Source: Streptomyces sp. MZ04
GTDB lineage: Bacteria; Actinomycetota; Actinomycetes; Streptomycetales; Streptomycetaceae
NCBI RefSeq assembly: GCF_004684775.1
Contig: NZ_SRIC01000054.1
Coordinates: forward strand, 1 to 35,310
Direction: 5' to 3'
DNA: 35,310 bases
A model generated the notes under the pieces. That model saw only the letters and a program-made list of their open reading frames with translations. It searched no databases and was not told the origin of the DNA. This document shows positions 1 to 8,384 of the stretch, piece by piece. The number at the start of each line of letters is the position of its first letter. The stretch's first letter is position 1. Made by a program: the position numbers and the translations under genes.

Positions 1-764
1 ATGTGGGGTTTCGGGTCGGTGGGCCGCGTCGGTGTGTGGGGGCGCGGGGGAATCCGTGTCCCGATGCCGCCGTGGTGGCGGGGAAGGCCACGCAGGCCCG
101 GTGTGCGGAGTGTGCGCGGCTTGATCGGGCGCATTCCGTGGCCGCCGACACCATCGCCGACGATCCGCGGACCTATCGCGTGTATCTGGCGTGGTTCGGG
201 CCCGGGATGGTCAAGGTCGGGATCACCCGGGAGGAGCGTGGCGCCGCGCGGCTGCTTGAACAGGGTGCGGTGGCGTTCGGGTGGCTGGGGCGGGGGCCGT
301 TGATGGCGGCTAGGCGGACCGAGGAACTGTTGCGGGTCGCGCTCAAGGTGCCGGACCGGATCTCGTACGCCAGGAAGCGGGCCGTGCGGGCCGCGCTGCC
401 GGGGGTCGAGGAGCGGCGGGCGGAGGTGGAGCGGATGTATGGCTTCGCGGTCGCGCTCGATGGGTGGCCGGAGTCCCTGGAGCGGCTGCCCGCGGATGTG
501 GTGGACCACGGGGAGGCCTTTGGGGTGGAGCGGCTCTCGGGGGTGCCTGGCCACGCCGTCACGGAACTCGTCGACGGCGGGGTGGTCTCGGGGGAGCTGG
601 TCGCCGTGGCCGGGCCCGATCTGTGTCTGGATGACGCGGGGCGGCTTGTCGTGCTCGACAGCAGGCTGTTGCGGGGGTGGCGGCTTGAGGCGGTTCAGGG
701 CGCGACTACGCGTACGACGGTTCCGGTGCGGGAGGTGCCCGTCGAGCAGGGCGGGCTTTTCTGA
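1..764 (+). CDS. DUF2797 family protein (5' end outside window)
   Basis: Open from the window edge (reading frame 3) to TGA at 762-764, about 253 residues visible, so the true start probably lies upstream. The N-terminal part has spaced cysteines (RRCVG, NPCPD, ARCAEC), which look like a zinc-binding knuckle. A conserved core follows (YRVYLAWFGPGMVKVGIT, then LLEQGAVAFGWLGRGPLM), which I recognise as the DUF2797 family. Family function is unknown; the VKVGIT stretch recalls GIY-YIG-like folds, but this is inference. The next gene starts 117 bp downstream, so co-transcription is possible but not shown. Confidence 0.75.
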   Translation, partial: VGFRVGGPRRCVGARGNPCPDAAVVAGKATQARCAECARLDRAHSVAADTIADDPRTYRVYLAWFGPGMVKVGITREERGAARLLEQGAVAFGWLGRGPLMAARRTEELLRVALKVPDRISYARKRAVRAALPGVEERRAEVERMYGFAVALDGWPESLERLPADVVDHGEAFGVERLSGVPGHAVTELVDGGVVSGELVAVAGPDLCLDDAGRLVVLDSRLLRGWRLEAVQGATTRTTVPVREVPVEQGGLF

Positions 765-881
765 GGCGTACGCCGGTGAAGTCGACCGGAGCTGACCGGA
801 GGGTCAAGTCTCGCTGCCCGTATGGCAATGAAGGCGGGGAAGGGGTGGACAGTGCGGGGTGCGTGACCGAGCCTGAGGGAC

Positions 882-1235
882 ATGAGTGATCAGCCCGTAG
901 CGCCTGTCCCGCCTGTCCCGCCCTTCGAACCCCCTTACTACACCGTCGTGTTCACCTCCCTGCGGACCGAGGGCGACCACGGCTACGGCGAGACCGCCGA
1001 GCACATGGAGGAGCTGGTCGCGAAGATCCCCGGCTTCCTGGGAATGGACCACGCACGCACGCCCGGCGGGCTCAGCATCACCGTCAGTTACTTCCGCGAC
1101 GAGGACGCGATCAAGGAGTGGCGCGCCGTGGCGGAGCACCGGGCCGCGCAGCGGCGGGGGCGTGAGGTGTGGTACGAGACGTACTCCCTCCATGTCGCCA
1201 AGGTGGAGCGGAGCTACGGCTTTGAGCGGGGCTAG
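882..1235 (+). CDS. ABM / dimeric alpha-beta barrel domain protein
   Basis: 117 aa, ATG start at 882. After a proline-rich lead (VAPVPPVPPFEPP) there is one compact ferredoxin-like domain: strand YYTVVFTSLR, helix with HMEELVAKIPGFLGM, strand GLSITVSYFRD, helix with AIKEWRAVAEHRAAQ, and a closing YETYSLHVAKVERSY. This is the usual antibiotic-biosynthesis-monooxygenase (ABM) layout. Members bind or oxidise small aromatic or haem-like ligands as dimers, but many have no known substrate and none can be assigned here. The stop overlaps the probable start of the amidohydrolase gene, so the two are likely translated together. Confidence 0.8.
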   Translation: MSDQPVAPVPPVPPFEPPYYTVVFTSLRTEGDHGYGETAEHMEELVAKIPGFLGMDHARTPGGLSITVSYFRDEDAIKEWRAVAEHRAAQRRGREVWYETYSLHVAKVERSYGFERG

Positions 1236-2133
1236 CGGGGCTGGTGGGGCCAGCGAGGCCGCCGACGTCGTCCGTTTCTGGGCGCGGCTCGGGCTGCCCG
1301 GACTCGTCGACGTACACACGCACTTCATGCCCGAGCGGGTCCTCGCGAAGGTGTGGGAGTACTTCGACGCGGCCGGGCCGCTGGTCGGGATGTCGTGGCC
1401 GGTCGTCTACCGGCACGAGGAAGAGCAACGGATCGCGCTCCTGCGGGAGTTCGGGGTGCGGGCCTTCACGTCGATGGTCTACCCGCACAAGGTGGGCATG
1501 GCGCGGTGGCTGAACGGCTGGGCCGCCGAGTTCGCCCGCGCGACGCCCGACTGTCTGCACACGGCGACGTTCTATCCCGAGCCGGACGTCGAGGCGTATG
1601 TGCGCGAGGCCGTCGACGCCGGGGCGCGGGTCTTCAAGGCGCATGTGCAGGTGGGGGCCTACGACCCCAATGACACCCTCCTCGACCCCGTCTGGGGGCT
1701 GCTCGCCGAGGCCGGTATCCCGGTCGTGACGCACTGCGGGTCGGGGCCCGCGCCCGGCAAGCACACCGGGCCCGAGCCCATCGGGCGGCTGCTCGCCCGG
1801 CATCCACGGCTGCGCCTGGTCGTGGCGCACATGGGGATGTCGGAGTACGTCGATTTCCTGGAGCTCGCCGAGCGCCATCAGGAGGTCAGGCTCGACACGA
1901 CCATGGCGTTCACCGACTTCACCGAGCGGTTCAGCCCCTTCCCGCGCGCGCAGCTGCCGCGCCTCGCCGACCTGGGCGAGCGGATCCTGCTCGGCACGGA
2001 CTTCCCCAACATTCCGTACGCGTACGTCCATCAGCTGCACGCCCTGGAGCGGCTCGGCCTGGGGGACGACTGGCTGCGGGCCGTCTGTCACGGGAACGGG
2101 GCGCGGCTCTTCGGGCTGCCCACCTGGGCCTGA
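1222..2133 (+). CDS. amidohydrolase-2 family metal-dependent hydrolase
   Basis: Amidohydrolase_2 (TIM barrel) enzyme of about 303 aa. Metal-ligand signatures are present in order: DVHTHFMP (HxH of strand 1), a lysine in FKAHVQ, VVTHCGS, LVVAHMG and LLGTDFPNIPY with the terminal aspartate. The family includes decarboxylases and hydrolases of carboxylated rings or lactones; the substrate is unknown. I chose TTG 1222, which has a GGAGC motif 6-7 nt upstream and overlaps the end of the preceding ABM gene (translational coupling). ATG 1192 and GTG 1162 are in-frame alternatives, but they would place 30-60 nt of low-complexity Ser/Gly/Ala sequence at the N-terminus. Confidence 0.82.
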   Translation: MSGASGAGGASEAADVVRFWARLGLPGLVDVHTHFMPERVLAKVWEYFDAAGPLVGMSWPVVYRHEEEQRIALLREFGVRAFTSMVYPHKVGMARWLNGWAAEFARATPDCLHTATFYPEPDVEAYVREAVDAGARVFKAHVQVGAYDPNDTLLDPVWGLLAEAGIPVVTHCGSGPAPGKHTGPEPIGRLLARHPRLRLVVAHMGMSEYVDFLELAERHQEVRLDTTMAFTDFTERFSPFPRAQLPRLADLGERILLGTDFPNIPYAYVHQLHALERLGLGDDWLRAVCHGNGARLFGLPTWA

Positions 2134-2158
2134 CCGCCCAGGCCTGGCGCGGGCGCGT

Positions 2159-2199
2159 TTCTCAGGGAATTCACAGGTTCCGGCAAGAGCTCTCTCAGG
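2159..2199 (+). promoter_or_regulatory. helically phased direct repeats upstream of response regulator gene
   Basis: Three near-identical octamers on the + strand: TTCTCAGG (2159-2166), TTCACAGG (2170-2177) and CTCTCAGG (2192-2199). The spacings are 11 and 22 bp, so all lie on one face of the helix. OmpR-family regulators bind tandem direct repeats with about 10-11 bp period, and the first gene downstream (2222) encodes one. An autoregulatory operator is inferred from the geometry only. Confidence 0.5.
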
Positions 2200-2221
2200 G
2201 GCGCGGCGCAGGCTGTCAGCC

Positions 2222-2983
2222 ATGACTACGACCTCGCCCCAGGGGCGTACCGAACTGCTCAGGCCGGACGGGAGTCCCGTACGCGTCCTCGTCGTGGACG
2301 ACGAGGTGTCGCTGACCGAGCTGCTCTCCATGGCGCTGCGCTACGAGGGCTGGCAGATCCGCAGCGCGGGCGACGGGGCCGGTGCGGTGCGCGCCGCGCG
2401 GTCCTTCAGGCCCGACGCCGTGGTGCTCGACATGATGCTGCCCGACATGGACGGCCTCGCCGTGCTCGGCAGGCTGCGGCGTGAGCTGCCCGACGTGCCG
2501 GTGCTCTTCCTGACGGCCAAGGACGCCGTCGAGGACCGCATCGCCGGGCTCACCGCCGGCGGCGACGACTACGTCACCAAGCCCTTCAGCCTGGAGGAGG
2601 TCGTGGCGCGGCTTCGCGGACTCATCCGGCGGGCCGGGGCCAGCGACCGGCGCAGCGAGTCCGTGCTCGCCGTCGGGGACCTCACCCTGGACGAGGACAG
2701 CCACGAGGTGACGCGGGGCGGGGACTCCATCCACCTCACGGCCACCGAGTTCGAGCTGCTCCGCTATCTGATGCGCAATCCGCGGCGCGTGCTCAGCAAG
2801 GCCCAGATCCTCGACCGGGTGTGGAGCTACGACTTCGGGGGCCAGGCCAACGTCGTCGAGCTCTACATCTCGTATCTGCGCAGGAAGATCGACGCGGGCC
2901 GGGAGCCGATGATCCACACGCGGCGCGGCGCCGGATATCTGATCAAGGCCGCCCCTTCGGTCGAGGGCGCGGCCGCCTCATGA
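2222..2983 (+). CDS. OmpR/PhoB-family response regulator
   Basis: 253 aa DNA-binding response regulator. The receiver domain spans about residues 20-135 with the acidic pair D26/D27 (VVDDE), phospho-acceptor D70 (VVLDMMLPD), T98 (LFLTAKD) and K120 (YVTKPF). A winged-helix output domain spans about 147-240 with LTATEFELLRYLM, LDRVW, a VELYISYLRRKID recognition region and RRGAGYLI. It is the first gene of a four-gene unit and lies 10 bp before the sensor kinase gene. Its likely target is the downstream glycosyltransferase pair and its own promoter, which carries phased octamers. The exact subfamily is not resolved. Confidence 0.95.
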   Translation: MTTTSPQGRTELLRPDGSPVRVLVVDDEVSLTELLSMALRYEGWQIRSAGDGAGAVRAARSFRPDAVVLDMMLPDMDGLAVLGRLRRELPDVPVLFLTAKDAVEDRIAGLTAGGDDYVTKPFSLEEVVARLRGLIRRAGASDRRSESVLAVGDLTLDEDSHEVTRGGDSIHLTATEFELLRYLMRNPRRVLSKAQILDRVWSYDFGGQANVVELYISYLRRKIDAGREPMIHTRRGAGYLIKAAPSVEGAAAS

Positions 2984-2993
2984 AACAGGTCTC

Positions 2994-4661
2994 ATGACGT
3001 GGCGGCGGCAGCCGCGGTCGCTGCGGACGCGGCTCGTCGTCTCGGCGGTGGCGCTGATCGCCGTCGTCTGCGCGGTGATCGGGACGGTGACGACGATCGC
3101 GCTGCGCTCCCATCTGTACGACCAGCTGGACAGCTCGCTCGGCGCGGTCGCGATGCGCGCGTCGGGGCCGCCGCCCGAGGCGCGTCTTGCGGGCGGCGGC
3201 CACGGCAAGCTGCCGGGCGGCGAGGATCCGCTGGAGTTCGTCGCCAAGGGGCCCCAGGAGGTCGGCACCATAGGCGCCGTCGTCGAGAGCGACGGTGAGG
3301 TCGGCGAGGCCCTGGTCAGCACCGAGAAGGAGAACGCGCGCGGCAGCCTCGAGCCCCGGACCGAGCAGCTCGACGCGGACCAGTCCGCGGCGCTCGGCGA
3401 CGTGCCGCACGACGAGAAGCCGCACAACGTCGACATCCCCGGCCTCGGCGAGTACCGCGTGCAGTACGCGACAGGATCCAACGGCGACTTCCTCGTCGGC
3501 GTCCCCACCGCCAAGGTGCAGAACACCCTCAATACGTTGATCATCGTCGAGGTCAGCGTCACCGCGGCGGGCCTGGTGGCCGCGTCGCTGGCCGGCGCTG
3601 TCATGGTCGGCGTCGCGCTGCGCCCGCTGCGCCGGGTCGCGGCGACCGCTACGCGGGTCTCCGAACTCCCGCTGCACAGCGGCGAGGTGACGCTGTACGA
3701 GCGTGTCCCCGACGCGGCGCCCAACACCGAGGTCGGGCAGGTGGGCGCCGCGCTCAACCGGATGCTCGACCATGTGCACTCCGCGCTGCACGCGCGCCAG
3801 GAGAGCGAGACGCGGGTGCGGCGGTTCGTCGCGGACGCCAGCCATGAGCTGCGTACGCCGCTCGCCTCGATCCGTGGGTACGCCGAACTGACGCGCCGGG
3901 GACGGGAGGCGACCGGTCCCGATACGCGGCACGCGCTGGGGCGGATCGAGTCCGAGGCGCAGCGGATGACGGGGCTCGTGGAGGATCTGCTGCTGCTCGC
4001 CCGTCTTGACGAGGGGCGGGTCGGCGACGCGCGTCCCGGTGGTGCGAGACTGCCGCTCTCGTACGAGAGCACCGATCTCTCACCGCTGGTGGTGGATGCC
4101 GTCAGCGATGCCCGCGCCGCAGGCCTTGAGCATCACTGGTCCCTCGCACTGCCGGACGAGCCCGCGCTCGTCCTCGCCGACGCCGCCCGCCTCCACCAGG
4201 TCGTCGTCAACCTCCTCGCCAACGCCCGCACCCACACCCCGCCGGGCACGAAGGTCACGGCGCGCGTGCTGCGGGACGCCGGACACGGCGTACGCCTCGA
4301 GGTCCAGGACGACGGCCCCGGCATCGCCCCCGCCCTCCTCCCGCACGTCTTCGAACGGTTCGCCCGCGGCGACGCGTCGCGCTCCCGCACCGCCGGGTCC
4401 ACCGGGCTCGGCCTCGCCCTCGTGCACGCGATAGTGACCGCGCACGGCGGCACCGTGACGGTGGAGAGCGTGCCGGGGCGGACGGTGTTCGCGGTGACGC
4501 TGCCCGCCGCATCGGTGACGCTGCCCGCCGCATCGGTGCCGCTGCCTGTCGCATCGGTGCCGCTGCCTGTCGCATCGGTGCCGCTGCCCGCCGCATCGCA
4601 GCAGGTCAGCGGCCCCAGCTGGGACTCACAGGCGGGCCACAGGCTCACCACACAGGCCTGA
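2994..4661 (+). CDS. membrane sensor histidine kinase with repeat tail
   Basis: 555 aa partner of the preceding regulator. TM1 is at about 13-37 and TM2 at about 181-209, flanking a roughly 145-residue extracytoplasmic sensor region without cysteines. HAMP is at about 207-262. The HisKA H-box has the phosphoryl acceptor H284 (DASHELRTPL). The ATPase domain shows the N-box (VVNLLANARTHT), G1 (DDGPGIAP), F-box and G2 (GSTGLGLALVHAI). After the catalytic domain the protein ends in five copies of a seven-residue repeat of the form V-T/P-L-P-A/V-A-S, encoded at 4494-4598, not usual for the family. The start is ATG 2994 just after the regulator stop, indicating one mRNA. The ligand is unknown. Confidence 0.95.
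   Translation: MTWRRQPRSLRTRLVVSAVALIAVVCAVIGTVTTIALRSHLYDQLDSSLGAVAMRASGPPPEARLAGGGHGKLPGGEDPLEFVAKGPQEVGTIGAVVESDGEVGEALVSTEKENARGSLEPRTEQLDADQSAALGDVPHDEKPHNVDIPGLGEYRVQYATGSNGDFLVGVPTAKVQNTLNTLIIVEVSVTAAGLVAASLAGAVMVGVALRPLRRVAATATRVSELPLHSGEVTLYERVPDAAPNTEVGQVGAALNRMLDHVHSALHARQESETRVRRFVADASHELRTPLASIRGYAELTRRGREATGPDTRHALGRIESEAQRMTGLVEDLLLLARLDEGRVGDARPGGARLPLSYESTDLSPLVVDAVSDARAAGLEHHWSLALPDEPALVLADAARLHQVVVNLLANARTHTPPGTKVTARVLRDAGHGVRLEVQDDGPGIAPALLPHVFERFARGDASRSRTAGSTGLGLALVHAIVTAHGGTVTVESVPGRTVFAVTLPAASVTLPAASVPLPVASVPLPVASVPLPAASQQVSGPSWDSQAGHRLTTQA
4494..4598 (+). repeat. five 21-bp tandem repeats in kinase 3' end
   Basis: Five consecutive 21-bp units (4494, 4515, 4536, 4557, 4578). 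Units 1 and 2 are identical, as are units 3 and 4; unit 5 combines features of both. They are in frame and encode the heptad VTLPAAS / VPLPVAS after the kinase ATPase domain. The pattern indicates recent slippage or unequal exchange. Confidence 0.95.
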
Positions 4662-4687
4662 CAGACCACTTGACGAATGTCGGTGGC

Positions 4688-6154
4688 ATGCAAACCACCG
4701 ACTCTTCCCCGGGCGGCGCTTGCTCGGTCACTCTGCCGGCGCGGGCGCACCTTCCCGCCGGATGGCGCGACGTACCCGTCCTGGACATCGTGATCCCCGT
4801 CTACAACGAGGAGAAGGACCTCGGGCCGTGTGTGCGGCGCCTGCACGACCATCTCGTCCGCACCTTCCCCTATCCCTTCCGCATCACCATCGCGGACAAC
4901 GCGTCCACGGACCGCACCCCGCAGGTGGCGGCCGGACTCGCCGCCGCGAGCGCCGATGTCGAGTACCGACGGCTCGAACAGAAGGGCCGCGGACGGGCGT
5001 TGCGCGCCGTCTGGTCGGCCTCGGACGCCCCCGTACTCGCCTACATGGACGTCGACCTGTCCACCGACCTCAACGCGCTGCTCCCGCTGGTCGCGCCGCT
5101 GATCTCCGGCCACTCGGACCTGGCGATCGGCTCCCGGCTCGCGCGCAGCTCGCGGGTGGTGCGCGGCCCCAAGCGCGAGTTCATCTCGCGTACGTACAAC
5201 CTCATCCTGCGCGGCTCGCTGCACGCCCGCTTCTCCGACGCCCAGTGCGGATTCAAGGCGATCAGGGGTGATGTGGCGGCCGTGCTGCTGCCGCTGGTCG
5301 AGGACACCGGATGGTTCTTCGACACCGAGATGCTGGTGCTCGCCGAGCGCGCGGGGCTGCGCATCCACGAGGTGCCGGTCGACTGGGTCGACGACCCCGA
5401 CTCCACCGTCCACCTGGTCAAGACGGCCACGGACGACCTCAAGGGGGTGTGGCGGGTCGGGCGTGCCCTCGCGGTCGGCGCGCTGCCGCTCGACCGGCTC
5501 GCCCGCCCCTTCGGGGACGATCCGCGGGACCGGCAGCTGACCGGCGTGCCCGGCGGACTCGCCCGCCAGCTGGTCGGCTTCTGCGTGGTGGGCGCGCTCT
5601 CGACGCTCTTCTATCTGCTGCTCTACTCCGGCTTCCGTACGTTCACGGGGTCGCAGGTGGCGAACGCGCCGGCCCTGCTGGTCTCCGCGGTCGCCAACAC
5701 CGCCGCCAACCGGCGGCTCACCTTCGGGGTGCGCGGCCGCGACCGTGCCATGCGCCATCAGGCACAGGGCCTGGTCGTCTTCGCGATCGGCCTCGCCCTG
5801 ACCAGCGGTTCGCTGGCCGCCCTCGGCGCGGCCTCCGGCGACCCCTCCCACTCCACGGAACTCGCGGTGCTCATCGCGGCGAACCTCGCGGCGACGGTGC
5901 TGCGGTTCCTGCTGCTGCGGGCGTGGGTGTTCCCGGAGCGGCGCTCCGAAGCCTCGTACGAGCTGACTCACGCACCCGATCACGCAGCCGACTACGCAGC
6001 CGACTACGCAGCCGATCACGCAGCCGACTACGCAGCCGACTACGCAGCCGATCACGCAGCCGACTACGCAGCCGACTACGCAGCCGATCACGCAGCCGAT
6101 CACGCAGCCGACTACGCACCCGACTACGCACCCGACCCGAGGAACGCACGATGA
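4688..6154 (+). CDS. GT2 glycosyltransferase fused to GtrA membrane domain
   Basis: About 488 aa. Residues 30-250 form a GT2 (GT-A) domain of the dolichyl/polyprenyl-phosphate sugar transferase type: VLDIVIPVYNEEKDLGP, ADNASTDRT, the metal-binding AYMDVDLSTD, IGSRLARSS and QCGFKAIR. Residues about 290-420 are a four-helix GtrA-like domain (LARQLVGFCVVGALST, NTAANRRLTF, LLLRAWVFP). Such fusions make or flip a polyprenyl-linked sugar that a GT39 enzyme then uses, and a GT39 gene follows with a 4-bp ATGA overlap. The C-terminus is 13 copies of D-[H/Y]-A-A/P (5978-6133). ATG 4688 and TTG 4670 are both possible starts; neither has a strong ribosome site. Confidence 0.92.
   Translation: MQTTDSSPGGACSVTLPARAHLPAGWRDVPVLDIVIPVYNEEKDLGPCVRRLHDHLVRTFPYPFRITIADNASTDRTPQVAAGLAAASADVEYRRLEQKGRGRALRAVWSASDAPVLAYMDVDLSTDLNALLPLVAPLISGHSDLAIGSRLARSSRVVRGPKREFISRTYNLILRGSLHARFSDAQCGFKAIRGDVAAVLLPLVEDTGWFFDTEMLVLAERAGLRIHEVPVDWVDDPDSTVHLVKTATDDLKGVWRVGRALAVGALPLDRLARPFGDDPRDRQLTGVPGGLARQLVGFCVVGALSTLFYLLLYSGFRTFTGSQVANAPALLVSAVANTAANRRLTFGVRGRDRAMRHQAQGLVVFAIGLALTSGSLAALGAASGDPSHSTELAVLIAANLAATVLRFLLLRAWVFPERRSEASYELTHAPDHAADYAADYAADHAADYAADYAADHAADYAADYAADHAADHAADYAPDYAPDPRNAR
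5978..6133 (+). repeat. thirteen 12-bp tandem repeats in GT2/GtrA 3' end
   Basis: 156 bp built of 13 in-frame 12-bp units of the form gaYYacgcagcc, coding D-H-A-A or D-Y-A-A (the last two end in A-P). H and Y units follow a higher-order H-Y-Y pattern (36 bp) for the first nine units, showing block duplication. The tail follows the last GtrA helix and ends nine codons before the stop. Confidence 0.95.
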
Positions 6155-8334
6155 CCACAACTCCCCAGATGGCGGAGCCACTTCACGTGGCGGTGCCGGG
6201 CTCACCCGCCCACCGGAGCCCGCGCGCACTGCCCGCCCGACTCTGGCGCGGCCGCCCCGACGACCCCCGCTGGGCGCGCCCCGCGTTCCTCGGCCTGCTG
6301 CTCGCGACCGCCGTCCTCTACTTCTGGAACCTCAGCGCGTCCGGTTACGCCAACTCCTTCTACTCGGCGGCCGTCCAGGCGGGCAGCCAGAGCTGGAAGG
6401 CGATGTTCTTCGGCTCGCTCGACGCGGGCAACGCGATCACCGTCGACAAGCCCCCGGCATCGCTCTGGCCGATGGCCTTCTCGGTACGCCTCTTCGGGCT
6501 CAACTCCTGGGCGGTGCTCGCCCCGCAGGTCCTGATGGGCGTCGCCACGGTCGGCGTGCTCTACGCGGCGGTGCGCCGCCGCTTCAGCCCGGTGGCCGGT
6601 CTGATCGCGGGCGCCGTGCTCGCGCTCACCCCCGTCGCCGCGCTGATGTTCCGGTTCAACAACCCGGACGCGCTGCTCGCCCTCCTGATGACCGTCACCG
6701 TGTACTGCGTGCTCCGCGCCCTGGAGCACGGCCGCACCAAGTGGCTGGTCTGGGCGGGCGTGGCGGTCGGCATCGCCTTCCTCGCCAAGACGCTGCAGGC
6801 GTTCCTGATCCTGCCGCCGCTCGCGGTCCTCTACGCGGTGTGCGCGCCCGTCAGGCTGCGCAAGCGCTTCGGCCAACTCGCCCTCTCCGGGCTCGCGATG
6901 GTCGTCGCGGGCGGCTGGTGGGTCGCGATCGTGGAGCTGTGGCCCGCGTCGTCACGCCCGTACATCGGAGGCTCGCAGAACAACTCCTTCCTGGAGCTGA
7001 CCTTCGGCTACAACGGCCTCGGCCGCATCAACGGCGAGGAGACCGGCAGCGTGGGCGGTGGCGGCGGCCCCGGCGGCGGTGGCGGCGGCGGTCAGTGGGG
7101 CGAGACCGGCATCGGCCGGATGTTCAACTCCGAGATCGGCAGCCAGATCTCGTGGCTGCTTCCGGCCGCGCTGATCCTCCTGGTCGGCGGCATCGTCCTC
7201 ACCTGGAAGGCCCGCAGGACCGACACCACGCGCTCGGCGTTCGTCGCGTGGGGCGGCTCGCTGCTCATGACGGCCGCCGTCTTCAGCTTCATGGCGGGCA
7301 TCTTCCACCAGTACTACACGGTCGCCCTCGCCCCCTACATCGCGGCGCTGATCGGCATGGGCGCCACGGTCCTGTGGGAGGAGCGCGCCAAGTGGTGGGC
7401 GGGCGCGCTGCTCGGCGCGGCCGTCGCGGGTACGGCCTGGTGGGGGTACGTCCTGCTCGGGCGGACCCCGGACTACGTGCCGTGGCTGCGCTGGGCGGTC
7501 CTGATCGGCGGCCTCGCGGGCGCGCTCGGCCTGCTGCTCGCGGCACGCCTCGGGCGCCAACTGGCCATCGCGGCCATCGGGTTGAGCTTCGCCGCTTCGG
7601 TCGCGGGCCCGGTCGCCTACACGCTCTCCACTGTGAACAGCGCACACACGGGGTCGATCGTGACGGCAGGTCCCGCGTCGGCGGGCGGCATGGGCGGACC
7701 TGGCGGCGGCGGTGGCGGCCGACCCGGTGGTGGCGGTGGCGGCGGGATGCAGCCGCCGGGCCAGCAAGGCGGCCAGCAGGGTGGCCAGCAGGGCAACGCC
7801 ATGCAGCCCCCGACGGGCGGCCAGAACGGCGGCGGCATGGGGCAGCCGCCCGGCAGCCAGCAGGGTGGCCAGGGCAAGCAGCAGGGTCAGACCGGTCGCC
7901 AAGGCGGCATGCCCGGCGGCGGAATGGGTGAGCGTGGCGCCGGCGGCATGGGCGGCCTCCTGAACGGCGCCCAGGTCAGCGGCAAGGCGAAGAAGCTCCT
8001 GGAGGCGAACGCCGGGGACTACACCTGGGCGGCGGCCGCCATCGGCTCGCAGAACGCCGCGAGCTACCAGCTCGCCACCGGCGACCCGGTGATGGCGATC
8101 GGCGGCTTCAACGGCAGCGACCCGTCACCGACCCTCGCCCAGTTCAAGCAGTACGTGGCCGACGGGAAGGTGCACTACTTCATCTCGGGCGGCCAGGGCG
8201 GCCAGGGCGGAGGCGGCGGTATGGGTGGCGACAGCGGCGCCGCATCGAAGATCACCTCCTGGGTGGAGGACTCCTTCAAGAAGGTCACGGTCGGCAGCGC
8301 CACGTTCTACGACTTGACGCAGCCCAAGAGCTGA
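6151..8334 (+). CDS. GT39 (ArnT/PMT-like, YkcB-type) glycosyltransferase
   Basis: 727 aa multi-spanning membrane enzyme. The first TM (about 46-62) is followed by the GT39 loop with SGYANSFYSAAVQAGSQSW and the catalytic-type AITVDKPPASLW, then repeated TM segments to about residue 505. Two glycine-rich stretches are embedded: one at about 300-315, and a long G/Q/P/M-rich linker at about 510-605. The linker leads to a soluble YkcA/YkcB-like C-terminal domain (YTWAAAAIGSQNAASYQL, VMAIGGFNGSDPSPTLAQF, VHYFISGG). It probably moves a sugar from a polyprenyl carrier, supplied by the GT2/GtrA partner, onto an envelope acceptor outside the membrane. The start ATG 6151 overlaps the previous stop by 4 bp. 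Confidence 0.92.
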   Translation: MTTTPQMAEPLHVAVPGSPAHRSPRALPARLWRGRPDDPRWARPAFLGLLLATAVLYFWNLSASGYANSFYSAAVQAGSQSWKAMFFGSLDAGNAITVDKPPASLWPMAFSVRLFGLNSWAVLAPQVLMGVATVGVLYAAVRRRFSPVAGLIAGAVLALTPVAALMFRFNNPDALLALLMTVTVYCVLRALEHGRTKWLVWAGVAVGIAFLAKTLQAFLILPPLAVLYAVCAPVRLRKRFGQLALSGLAMVVAGGWWVAIVELWPASSRPYIGGSQNNSFLELTFGYNGLGRINGEETGSVGGGGGPGGGGGGGQWGETGIGRMFNSEIGSQISWLLPAALILLVGGIVLTWKARRTDTTRSAFVAWGGSLLMTAAVFSFMAGIFHQYYTVALAPYIAALIGMGATVLWEERAKWWAGALLGAAVAGTAWWGYVLLGRTPDYVPWLRWAVLIGGLAGALGLLLAARLGRQLAIAAIGLSFAASVAGPVAYTLSTVNSAHTGSIVTAGPASAGGMGGPGGGGGGRPGGGGGGGMQPPGQQGGQQGGQQGNAMQPPTGGQNGGGMGQPPGSQQGGQGKQQGQTGRQGGMPGGGMGERGAGGMGGLLNGAQVSGKAKKLLEANAGDYTWAAAAIGSQNAASYQLATGDPVMAIGGFNGSDPSPTLAQFKQYVADGKVHYFISGGQGGQGGGGGMGGDSGAASKITSWVEDSFKKVTVGSATFYDLTQPKS

Positions 8335-8384
8335 CGCTCCCGGCCGCCGGGCCCGTTGCCGTCACACCCTCTCCGCAAACTCTC

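Noticed and set aside
5311..6150. Upstream extension of the GT39 reading frame
   Set aside because: It runs through the GT2/GtrA gene in another frame; the ATG at 6151 with ATGA overlap gives a proper N-terminus.
4133..6229. Very long minus-strand open frame antisense to the kinase and GT2/GtrA genes, with CVVGCVIG repeats
   Set aside because: It is the mirror of the 12-bp repeats and of high-GC third-codon bias; the plus-strand frames contain all recognisable domains.
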